Below the pieces are notes generated by a model that saw only the letters and a list, made by a program, of their open reading frames with translations, was not told the origin of the DNA and searched no databases. Below are positions 24,672 through 32,561 of a stretch of DNA of 64,000 nucleotides, one piece after another; the stretch's first letter is position 1, and the number at the start of each line of letters is the position of its first letter. The stretch spans positions 1 to 64,000 of the forward strand of contig CAZULC010000003.1 in the NCBI GenBank assembly GCA_964621165.1. The letters run 5' to 3'. The position numbers were made by a program, and so were the translations under genes. This DNA comes from UMGS1696 sp964621165 (GTDB lineage: Bacteria; Bacillota; Clostridia; Oscillospirales; CAG-272).

Positions 24672-26870
24672 ATGAAAATTATCAAGAGAAATGGCTCCGA
24701 GGCTGAGTTTGACATAAACAAAATCATAGCCGCGATTTCCAAAGCAAACGCTACCGTTGACGAGAACTGCCAGATGACGGACATGCAGATCAAGCGCATC
24801 GCCGAAAGCGTTGTCCTGTCCTGCGAACAACTCGGCAGAAGTCCGTCGGTCGAAGAAGTACAGGATATGGTCGAGCATCACATTATGGCGCACGGTGCCT
24901 TTGAGGTTGCCAAGGCCTACATCACTTACCGTTACACGCGAACACTTGTACGACAGTCGAATACCACCGACGACAAGATTCTGAGCCTGATCGAGTGCAA
25001 CAACGAGGAAGCAAAGCAGGAAAACTCAAACAAAAACCCGGTCATCAACTCAACCCAGCGCGATTATATGGCCGGCGAGGTCTCACGGGACATCACAAAC
25101 CGTCTGCTCCTCCCGCAGGATATCGTTGAAGCTCACCGGGAGGGAATCATCCACTTCCACGACAGCGACTACTTTGCACAACATATGCACAACTGCGACC
25201 TCGTGAACCTTGACGACATGCTCCAGAACGGAACCGTAATCACGGGAACACTGATCGAACGTCCCCACAGCTTCTCCACCGCCTGCAACATTGCCACACA
25301 GATTATAGCGCAGGTTGCGTCAAACCAATACGGCGGCCAGTCCATTTCACTGACCCATCTCGCGCCCTTTGTCGACGTGAGCCGGAAGAAAATCCGCCGT
25401 GACGTTGAGGAAGAAAAGCGCATGCTGAACCTGACCATCACCGAAGAAGAAACGTCAAATCTCGTTGAAAAACGCCTCCGTGAAGAGGTGCGCAAGGGCG
25501 TGCAGACCATCCAGTACCAGGTCGTGACCCTTCTTACTACAAACGGACAAGCGCCATTTGTAACAGTGTTCATGTATCTTGGAGAGGCGAGAAGCGAGCA
25601 GGAGAAAAAGGACCTCGCCATCATCATCGAGGAAGTGCTGCTCCAGCGGTATACGGGCGTCAAAAACGAAAAAGGCGTGTGGGTGACTCCCGCGTTCCCC
25701 AAGCTGATTTACGTACTGGAAGAGGAAAACATCCACGAGGATTCAAAATACTACTATCTCACAAAGCTCGCGGCAAAATGCACCGCCAAGAGAATGGTTC
25801 CGGACTACATTTCCGAGAAGAAAATGCTCGAGCTGAAGGGCGACGTTTACGTCTGCATGGGATGCCGATCATTCTTGACTCCTGACCGCTTTACTGACGC
25901 CGGTATCGGAAACATCGCCAACGCAGGCAACTACGAACCCGGCAAGCACAAGTACTATGGAAGATTCAATCAGGGCGTGGTGACAATCAACCTTCCCGAC
26001 GTGGCTCTCTCCTCCGGCGGAAACGTTGACAAATTCTGGGAAATCTTCGACGAACGGCTTGAGCTGTGCCACAGGGCGCTCCTTTGCCGCCACAACCGCC
26101 TGAAGGGAACTCTTTCCGACGCCGCTCCGATTCTTTGGCAGTACGGCGCATGTGCCAGACTGAAAAAGGGAGAACCCATCGACGAGCTTCTTTACCACGG
26201 CTATTCCACAATTTCCCTCGGTTACGCTGGACTTTACGAATGCGTGAAATACATGACCGGCAAGAGCCACACCGACCCGGAAGCAACGCCCTTTGCCCTC
26301 CAGATAATGCAGAAAATGAACGATTCCTGCAAGAAGTGGAAGGAAGAGTCCGACATTGACTTCTCCCTCTACGGCACGCCGCTGGAATCCACGACCTACA
26401 AATTCGCAAAGTGCCTCCAGAAACGGTTCGGCATAATCAAGGGAATCACGGACAAGGGCTACATCACCAACAGCTACCACGTCCACGTGTCTGAGGAAAT
26501 CGACGCCTTCACCAAGCTCAAGTTCGAAGCCCAGTTCCAGCACCTGTCCCCGGGAGGAGCCATCAGCTACGTTGAAGTTCCCAACATGCAGGATAATCTC
26601 GAAGCGGTGCTGCAGGTCATGAAATTCATCTACGACAATATAATCTACGCCGAGCTGAACACAAAGAGCGACTACTGCCAGGTATGCGGCTACGACGGCG
26701 AAATCCAGATTGTGGAAGAGGACGGCAAGCTCATCTGGGAATGCCCCAACTGCCACAACCGCGACCAGGACAAAATGAACGTCGCTCGTCGCACCTGCGG
26801 CTACATTGGAACCCAGTTCTGGAACCAAGGGCGCACACAGGAAATCAAGGACAGAGTTCTGCATCTGTAA
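24672..26870 (+). CDS. nrdD: Anaerobic ribonucleoside-triphosphate reductase
   Basis: Oxygen-sensitive class III reductase making dNTPs from NTPs, 732 residues. An N-terminal ATP-cone (about residues 1-90) begins MKIIKRNGSEAEFDINKI. Catalytic core markers include YFAQHMHNCDLVNLDDML and QVASNQYGGQSISLTHLAPF. The C-terminus has the zinc site CQVCGYDGE ... CPNCHNRD and the glycyl-radical loop RRTCGYIGTQFWNQGR. Directly followed by its activase gene nrdG. Confidence 0.97.
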   Translation: MKIIKRNGSEAEFDINKIIAAISKANATVDENCQMTDMQIKRIAESVVLSCEQLGRSPSVEEVQDMVEHHIMAHGAFEVAKAYITYRYTRTLVRQSNTTDDKILSLIECNNEEAKQENSNKNPVINSTQRDYMAGEVSRDITNRLLLPQDIVEAHREGIIHFHDSDYFAQHMHNCDLVNLDDMLQNGTVITGTLIERPHSFSTACNIATQIIAQVASNQYGGQSISLTHLAPFVDVSRKKIRRDVEEEKRMLNLTITEEETSNLVEKRLREEVRKGVQTIQYQVVTLLTTNGQAPFVTVFMYLGEARSEQEKKDLAIIIEEVLLQRYTGVKNEKGVWVTPAFPKLIYVLEEENIHEDSKYYYLTKLAAKCTAKRMVPDYISEKKMLELKGDVYVCMGCRSFLTPDRFTDAGIGNIANAGNYEPGKHKYYGRFNQGVVTINLPDVALSSGGNVDKFWEIFDERLELCHRALLCRHNRLKGTLSDAAPILWQYGACARLKKGEPIDELLYHGYSTISLGYAGLYECVKYMTGKSHTDPEATPFALQIMQKMNDSCKKWKEESDIDFSLYGTPLESTTYKFAKCLQKRFGIIKGITDKGYITNSYHVHVSEEIDAFTKLKFEAQFQHLSPGGAISYVEVPNMQDNLEAVLQVMKFIYDNIIYAELNTKSDYCQVCGYDGEIQIVEEDGKLIWECPNCHNRDQDKMNVARRTCGYIGTQFWNQGRTQEIKDRVLHL

Positions 26871-26894
26871 TATTATAAAATTCAGGAGAATCCC

Positions 26895-27431
26895 ATGAAT
26901 TACGGCGAGATAAAAAACTGCGATATAGCCAACGGAATCGGCGTGCGGGTGTCACTTTTTGTGTCAGGATGTACAAATCACTGTGAGCATTGCTTCCAGC
27001 CCCAGACATGGGACTTCGACTACGGCAAGGTTTTCGACAAATCAACGGAGGACGAAATTATAAGCCTTCTCTCGCCGGACTATATAAACGGTCTGACGAT
27101 ACTCGGCGGGGAACCGTTTGAGCCGTCAAACCAGCGGGTGCTTCTGCCGTTCGTCAAGCGGGTGAGGGAAGCATATCCCGAAAAAACAATCTGGACCTTT
27201 TCCGGCTTCACCCTTGAAGAGCTGACGACCAAGTCCCCCCACCCCCGATGCGAGGTCACAGATGAGCTTCTCGAACTCATTGACGTGCTTGTGGACGGAC
27301 GATTTGTTGAGGCGAAAAAGGACATAACACTGAGCTTCCGTGGTTCCTCAAACCAGCGGCTCATTGACCTGAACGAAACCAGACGTCAGGGAAGCATAGT
27401 TCTCTGGCAGGACTGGGGTACAAGAAAATAA
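26895..27431 (+). CDS. nrdG: Anaerobic ribonucleotide reductase activating protein
   Basis: Radical SAM activase that installs the glycyl radical on NrdD. 178 residues. The 4Fe-4S motif is SGCTNHCEHCFQPQTW (CxxxCxxC) and the SAM-binding region is GLTILGGEPFEP, with TIWTFSGFTLEEL further on. 24 bp after nrdD with AGGAG upstream, clearly one operon. Confidence 0.96.
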   Translation: MNYGEIKNCDIANGIGVRVSLFVSGCTNHCEHCFQPQTWDFDYGKVFDKSTEDEIISLLSPDYINGLTILGGEPFEPSNQRVLLPFVKRVREAYPEKTIWTFSGFTLEELTTKSPHPRCEVTDELLELIDVLVDGRFVEAKKDITLSFRGSSNQRLIDLNETRRQGSIVLWQDWGTRK

Positions 27432-27437
27432 AAAATC

Positions 27438-27472
27438 AACCTCGGATGGAAAAACCTGTCCGAGGTATTTTT
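27438..27472. terminator. Terminator of nrdDG
   Basis: Arms CCTCGGA and TCCGAGG followed by TATTTTT. Confidence 0.75.
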
Positions 27473-27502
27473 ATGTCATATCATATTTCCACAGCCATGG
27501 AT

Positions 27503-27832
27503 TCACTCTCGGATGAACGCCCTGTCAGCTTCCGGAACCCCATCATCTGAAACAAACCGCTCAACCTTCATGTGCAGGCCGTATTTTTCTCGCGGGCCCT
27601 TGATTTTCTCCATAATCGGGGAAGCATGGTGAGCGTCAAAGGAGCGCTGATCTCTCCAACTGTCAATCAAAAGCACGGTCTCCGGGTCATCCATGGGGAA
27701 GAAGTACTCGTATCTCAGTTTCCCCTCCTCCGACCGAATGTCACTGACAACCCCGCCTGACTTCATCTCTTTGGCAAACTTCCGCGCGTTCCCGTCCACT
27801 CCGCAGTAATATATGTTTACTGTAATGCTCAA
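27503..27832 (-). CDS. Antibiotic biosynthesis monooxygenase (ABM) domain protein
   Basis: 109-residue dimeric alpha/beta-barrel-like protein of the ABM/quinol monooxygenase family. Visible features are ITVNIYYCGVDGNARKFA, LRYEYFFPMDDPETVLLIDS and WRDQRSFDAHHASPIMEKI, where the W..........H pattern is typical. Reaction unknown. It follows the radical SAM gene by 11 bp and is probably co-transcribed. Confidence 0.78.
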   Translation of the reverse strand: MSITVNIYYCGVDGNARKFAKEMKSGGVVSDIRSEEGKLRYEYFFPMDDPETVLLIDSWRDQRSFDAHHASPIMEKIKGPREKYGLHMKVERFVSDDGVPEADRAFIRE

Positions 27833-27843
27833 TTAAACTTCCT

Positions 27844-28776
27844 CTAAAAATCCGGCGTGAACTTTTTCGTTGCGGCTGAGCGGTCCTGCATGTACCCGTC
27901 AAACCCAAGCCGGACAGCCTCGTCCCGCACCTTTTCGTACTCGTACGTGGTAATCTTCCGCCTGATGTCATTGAAATCCCCGCTGTCCGGCAAAAACTCC
28001 GGTGTGTACTGAGCCATAAGCGACAGCCGAATCTTCTCAACCGGCACAGCCTCGGCAATCATGCGCAGAACCTGAATCGCGTCGTCCCTGTGGGAAGGGA
28101 GAACCAAAACCCGCACGATAACCCCACGCGTCATCATTCCCGCCGAATCAAACGCGCACTCTCCCACGCAGTCGTACATTTCTTTCAGCGACCTCACCGC
28201 AAAGTCCGCGTAATCCTTAGCCCTCGACAAACGCAAAGCCAATTCCCGGGAGGAATACTTGAAGTCCGTGAGAAAAACGTCAGCCGTCCCACGAAGAGTG
28301 TGAATCACCTCCGGAAGCTCGTACCCGCCTGTGTTCCAGACAACCGGCAGAGTCAGCCCCATACCACGCGCAAGAGCCACGCTCTCGATCAGCTGAGCCA
28401 AATAATGGGTCGGCGTGACCAGATTTATATTGTACGCCCCATTTTTTTCAAGCTTCAGAAATTCGAGAGCAAGCTCGCCCGACGTGTACTTTTTTCCGCA
28501 TGACCTCGTCCGGCTTATCTTTGAGTTTTGACAATACACGCACCCGAGGGAACAGTGGGTGAAAAATACCGCTCCGGAACCGCGTCCAACGCCTTTTTCC
28601 TTCTCCTCAGGGGAAGCAAACCCGCTAATCGGCGGCTCTTCCCAGTAGTGGAGCATGATTTTCGACACTTCCACCTCCGCACCGGCACCGCAGAATCCCA
28701 CGCCGTGAATCCGGTCAGCCCCGCATTTTCTCGGACACATCACGCATTTCTCAAGTGACAGTGAATCAGTCCTCAC
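27844..28776 (-). CDS. Radical SAM protein, PflA-like family
   Basis: 310-residue radical SAM protein. An N-terminal Cys-rich segment CVMCPRKCGADR precedes the cluster motif THCSLGCVYCQN (CxxxCxxC), then NLVTPTHYLAQLIE, PVVWNTGGYE and DVFLTDFKY. This matches the PflA-related group of unknown substrate found in many anaerobes. The GTG start overlaps the pncB stop by 11 bases. It ends in TAG, which shows that TAG is a genuine stop in this genome. Confidence 0.85.
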   Translation of the reverse strand: MRTDSLSLEKCVMCPRKCGADRIHGVGFCGAGAEVEVSKIMLHYWEEPPISGFASPEEKEKGVGRGSGAVFFTHCSLGCVYCQNSKISRTRSCGKKYTSGELALEFLKLEKNGAYNINLVTPTHYLAQLIESVALARGMGLTLPVVWNTGGYELPEVIHTLRGTADVFLTDFKYSSRELALRLSRAKDYADFAVRSLKEMYDCVGECAFDSAGMMTRGVIVRVLVLPSHRDDAIQVLRMIAEAVPVEKIRLSLMAQYTPEFLPDSGDFNDIRRKITTYEYEKVRDEAVRLGFDGYMQDRSAATKKFTPDF

Positions 28777-30220
28777 CTTTATTGCCCTTGATGTACTTTG
28801 AAATCATCTTATTTTTCAGATTCCATAACTTTTCCGACAGGTCCACGTAATACTCGTGGGGATTCTCGAAACGTAAAACTTCCTTCCACATGGTGGCAAT
28901 CTCCCTCGCACAGTGGTCGCGTACCTCGTCAAGTGGAGGAACATTGTACACCAGCTCGCCGTTTTTGAAAATAGGAACCAGAAGCTCCCGGGCAGTGTAG
29001 TCCTCAAGCACCCGCCGCTTCCAGGTGTATTCCGGGTCGAAAATCTCGAGTGGCTGGGGTTGGTCGATATCCTCGTCGTGAAGCGTAATCAAGTCCGCCT
29101 CAGCCTTGTCGGTTTCGTTTGAGTACAGACGGTAGATTTTCTTGAATCCCGGGTTGGTGATTTTCGCCGCGTTTTCGCTGACCTTGATTTTCGGGGTAAT
29201 CACGCCGTCCCCGTCCTCAACCGCCGCCAGCTTGTACACACAGCCGAACACAGCGTCGCTCTTTGCTGTAATCAGCCGCTCACCGATGCCGAATCCGTCA
29301 ATCTCCGCCTCCTGTGAGAGAAGCTCCGTAATCAGGTACTCGTCAAGGGCGTTGGACACAATAATTTTGCACTCCGTCAAACCTTCGCTGTCAAGCATAG
29401 CCCGAGCTTTTTTAGTCAGATACGCAATGTCGCCGGAGTCAATGCGGATGCTGCACTTTTTGATTCCCATGTCCTTGAGCGCACGAATCGCACTGGGCAG
29501 TCCCGAGCCGAAAACGCTGTAGGTGTCCACAAGCAGGGTGGGGTTGTCGGGGTATAGTCTGCAGTATGTGGTGAAGGCCTCGTACTCGCTCGGGAACATC
29601 TGCACCCATGAATGAGCCATAGTGCCGCCCGCCGGAACGCCGTAGAGCTTGTCTGAGAGAGTGCATGCCGTACCGGAACAACCGCCGATGTAAGCCGCCC
29701 TTGCACCGTAAACCGCCGCGTCCTCACCGTGAGCACGTCTTGAGCCGAACTCGGAAATGGGTCTGCCTTTCGCGGCTCTTACCATGCGGGAAGCCTTTGT
29801 TGCAATAAGCGACTGATGATTTAAAGCCAGCAGTACATAGGTTTCGATTAATTGAGCCTGAATCGCGGGAGCGCGGACCGTCAGAATCGGCTCACCCGGG
29901 AAGATAACCGTACCCTCAGTCATGGCCCAGATGTCACCCGTGAACCTGAAATTCGCGAGATAATCGAGAAATTCCTCGGAGAAAATTTTCTTCGTCCGCA
30001 GAAAATCAACGTCCGCCTTTGTGAAATGTAAATTCTCGATATAGTTTATAATCTGCTCAAGTCCAGCGGTAATCGCGTAACCTCCGCCGTCGGGAACACG
30101 CCTGAAAAATACGTCGAAATAAGCAATCTTATCCCGCATTTCAGTCTCAAAATAGCCCCGACCCATGGTCAGCTCGTAAAAATCGCACAAAAGGGCAAGG
30201 CTGTATTCGTCGTTTTTCAT
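28766..30220 (-). CDS. pncB: Nicotinate phosphoribosyltransferase
   Basis: Makes nicotinate mononucleotide from nicotinate and PRPP in NAD salvage. 484 residues. Signature blocks include LLCDFYELTMGRGYFE, AYFDVFFRRVPDGGGYAITAG, EFGSRRAHGEDAAVYGARAA, GTMAHSWVQMFPSE with the catalytic His, LLVDTYSVFGSG, and IRIDSGDIAYLTKKAR. Followed immediately by the radical SAM gene. Confidence 0.95.
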   Translation of the reverse strand: MKNDEYSLALLCDFYELTMGRGYFETEMRDKIAYFDVFFRRVPDGGGYAITAGLEQIINYIENLHFTKADVDFLRTKKIFSEEFLDYLANFRFTGDIWAMTEGTVIFPGEPILTVRAPAIQAQLIETYVLLALNHQSLIATKASRMVRAAKGRPISEFGSRRAHGEDAAVYGARAAYIGGCSGTACTLSDKLYGVPAGGTMAHSWVQMFPSEYEAFTTYCRLYPDNPTLLVDTYSVFGSGLPSAIRALKDMGIKKCSIRIDSGDIAYLTKKARAMLDSEGLTECKIIVSNALDEYLITELLSQEAEIDGFGIGERLITAKSDAVFGCVYKLAAVEDGDGVITPKIKVSENAAKITNPGFKKIYRLYSNETDKAEADLITLHDEDIDQPQPLEIFDPEYTWKRRVLEDYTARELLVPIFKNGELVYNVPPLDEVRDHCAREIATMWKEVLRFENPHEYYVDLSEKLWNLKNKMISKYIKGNKGED

Positions 30221-30254
30221 AACTCTACCTTCCGTATAGTAATCGTAGGATGTT

Positions 30255-31448
30255 TTATAATTCCTGATTTACCGTTATCAAGTGACGGCTTTCCCATGCT
30301 TCCTCAATAAGAGCGTCAACATCAAGCTTTGCTTCCTCGGCCAAAACCTTGGAAAGCTCCGGCTGGGTCCGCGGGTGACGGGGAGTGAAAACCGTACAGC
30401 AGTCATCGTAGGGAAGAATGGACGTGTCAAAGGTGCCGATTGAACGTGAAATCCCCACAATTTCCTCCTTGTCCATGCCGATACAGGGACGGAAAACGGG
30501 GATTGAAGCCGCGTCCTCAGTCACGCACATGGCCTTCATGGTCTGGGAAGCCACCTGTCCGAGAGACTCACCCGTAACTAAAACCGGACAGCCGTTTTCC
30601 TCAGCCACTTTCGATGCCAGCTTCATCATGAACCGCCGCAGAAGCAGGGTGAAGTAGTCCTCCGTGCAGGTATCGCGGATGAGTTCCTGAATGTGGGTCA
30701 GCGTGACGACATGGACCTTGACCTTACCCGAATATTCTGCCAGACGTGCCGCCAGTGTGAGGACTTTTTCGCGTGCGGCTTCGCTGGTGTACGGCGGAGA
30801 CTCAAAATGCACGCACTCTACGGTCATGCCGCGCTTCATCATCATGTAACCCGCAACAGGGGAGTCAATTCCGCCGGACAAAAGTAAAAGTCCCTTTCCC
30901 GCAGAACCAATCGGCATTCCGCCCGCACCCTTGTCCTGACCCGCGTGAATGTAGGCGTATTCCTCACGGACTTCAATCCGCACAACCACGTCCGGATCGT
31001 TCACGTCAACCTTGAGATTCGGCATGGCCTCGAGGATCGCATCTCCGACCTCACCTGACAGCTCCGGGGACGAAAGCGGGAATTTCTTATCGCTTCTCTT
31101 TGACTCGCACTTGAAGGTCTTCACGCCCCTCAGCTTGCCGGGTAGATAAGCCTGCGCCGTTTTGATTATGGACTCGAGGTTTTTCTCAGCCGCGGCGGCC
31201 TTGCAGATTCCGGAAAAGCCGAAGACCATGCCAAGCTGGACATAAAGCGCGTCAACCGAATCAGCGGATTCATCGTCATTTGGAGTCACGTAAACTGTAC
31301 TCTGGTTGTAAGTCACGCTGTAGTGACCGATCATAGCCGCACGACGCTTGACTTCACGCAGAAGCTGAGTCTCAAAAGTAGAGCGGTTTGCGCCTTTGAG
31401 GATGATTTCGCCGTACTTGCATAAAATTATTTCTTTGATTTTTTCCAT
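30255..31448 (-). CDS. thiI: tRNA 4-thiouridine synthase ThiI
   Basis: Adenylates U8 of tRNA for sulfur transfer and contributes sulfur for thiamine. 397 residues: ferredoxin-like/THUMP region (about 1-165), then the PP-loop domain with LLLSGGIDSPVAGYMMMKRG, and PVLVTGESLGQVASQTMKAM. No C-terminal rhodanese domain. Start set at the ATG at 31448 (MEKIKEIILCKYGEIILKG), the family's N-terminus. The frame is open to a TTG at 31505, but those codons are repeat copy F. No clear RBS precedes the ATG, so initiation is uncertain. Confidence 0.93.
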   Translation of the reverse strand: MEKIKEIILCKYGEIILKGANRSTFETQLLREVKRRAAMIGHYSVTYNQSTVYVTPNDDESADSVDALYVQLGMVFGFSGICKAAAAEKNLESIIKTAQAYLPGKLRGVKTFKCESKRSDKKFPLSSPELSGEVGDAILEAMPNLKVDVNDPDVVVRIEVREEYAYIHAGQDKGAGGMPIGSAGKGLLLLSGGIDSPVAGYMMMKRGMTVECVHFESPPYTSEAAREKVLTLAARLAEYSGKVKVHVVTLTHIQELIRDTCTEDYFTLLLRRFMMKLASKVAEENGCPVLVTGESLGQVASQTMKAMCVTEDAASIPVFRPCIGMDKEEIVGISRSIGTFDTSILPYDDCCTVFTPRHPRTQPELSKVLAEEAKLDVDALIEEAWESRHLITVNQEL

Positions 31449-31453
31449 ATTTA

Positions 31454-31504
31454 ACCCGTTTCGGCAGGGAAGCCTTTTCAACTGAAACCGTACCGGCTCC
31501 CGCA
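31454..31504 (+). repeat. Dispersed repeat element, copy F (short)
   Basis: Shortened member carrying CCCG, GGGAAGCC, TTTTCAACTGAAACCG and GGCTCCCGCA. It occupies nearly the entire 5' leader of thiI, between the promoter at 31517-31545 and the ATG at 31448. Confidence 0.65.
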
Positions 31505-31516
31505 ATATTTTTACCT

Positions 31517-31545
31517 ATTATACCATATTACGGAAGAAATTTAAA
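31517..31545 (-). promoter_or_regulatory. Promoter of thiI
   Basis: Minus-strand TTTAAA (31545-31540), 17 bases, TATAAT (31522-31517). The transcript would start about 6 bases before repeat copy F. Confidence 0.6.
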
Positions 31546-31562
31546 TAGTAAAGATGTACAAA

Positions 31563-32261
31563 TTATCCTTCACCGTTTTCAATATGTTCATAAAAATCCC
31601 GTAATAATTCCATCGCAAGCTTATCTCCCGCCATTTCCGGGTGCCACTGAACCGCCTTGTAGTACCGCATGCCCACGACCTCCGCTGCTTCGACAATCCC
31701 GTCATTGGACACGGCACAGACCGACAGCTCTTTTCCCAAAGCCTTCAGCGACTGATGATGGTAGCTGTTTGTCAATATTTCATCACCTCCAGATAATTTT
31801 CGCAAGAATCCCGAAGTCCTGATCTGATGCACCGGATTCTCCTTGTCCTCAACATGGGGGATTCCCGTAAGCTGAGAAGCAAAATCCTGCCATAATGTTC
31901 CGCCGAGAGCCACGTTCATCACCTGAATACCACGGCATATTCCGAACACCGGTTTGTCAAGCCGAATCAGCTCATGAAGCAGGGCCAGTTCAAATTCATC
32001 ACGGCAGAGTTCTGATTCGCCGCAGCAGGGAAGACGCTCTTCACCGTAGAAAGAAGGCTCCACGTCGTCCCCGCCCGTGAAAATAAATCCGTCATACAGT
32101 CCACCGTATTCTTTGATTATCCTCTTGCTTGAAACTACGGGAAGTATCGCCGGAGTCACATCAAATCCGAACATTTCCCCCGCACGAGTGGCGTAATCCG
32201 CATACCGCATTTTCTGAAAAAATCTGTCCCCTTCGACTGAGCAGGTTAAAGCAATTCTCAT
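31563..32261 (-). CDS. Gamma-glutamyl-gamma-aminobutyrate hydrolase family (peptidase C26)
   Basis: Class I glutamine amidotransferase-like hydrolase, 232 residues. FTGGDDVEPSFYGEE, nucleophile Cys in PVFGICRGIQVMNVALGG, and the catalytic HxE in VQWHPEMAGD are present, with LTNSYHHQS before it. The family cleaves gamma-glutamyl amides such as gamma-Glu-GABA; the substrate here is unknown. Confidence 0.88.
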   Translation of the reverse strand: MRIALTCSVEGDRFFQKMRYADYATRAGEMFGFDVTPAILPVVSSKRIIKEYGGLYDGFIFTGGDDVEPSFYGEERLPCCGESELCRDEFELALLHELIRLDKPVFGICRGIQVMNVALGGTLWQDFASQLTGIPHVEDKENPVHQIRTSGFLRKLSGGDEILTNSYHHQSLKALGKELSVCAVSNDGIVEAAEVVGMRYYKAVQWHPEMAGDKLAMELLRDFYEHIENGEG

Positions 32262-32398
32262 GTTTTTCTCCTTGAAATAAAATCCACACCTATATTATAT
32301 ATCAAACATTATATTAATGTCATATAAAATTTTTGAAAAAAATCAAACTCCACACCGCAAAAATTACGAAAAATCATAAAATCAACTTCACAGCAACA

Positions 32399-32450
32399 TA
32401 AAAAGCGGTTTCTCAAGCCTCACAGGAAGCCAAAAGAAAGCCGCTTTTTC
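32399..32450 (-). terminator. Terminator of the HTH/beta-solenoid gene
   Basis: Perfect arms AAAAAGCGG and CCGCTTTTT around a loop of about 30 bases. The rest of 32262-32561 is AT-rich with no gene. Confidence 0.65.
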
Positions 32451-32561
32451 TGATAAATATCTATTTCCGTATCACAAATTATCTTCTGCAAATGACAATT
32501 CTATTTTTAGACAACTGCCAAATCGGAATCTACACTTGCCTAACCTAAATCGTCAATTGCC

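Noticed and set aside
25869..26864. Long minus-strand open frame opposite nrdD
   Set aside because: Antisense shadow of a clearly coding gene with no recognisable domain; codon periodicity follows nrdD.
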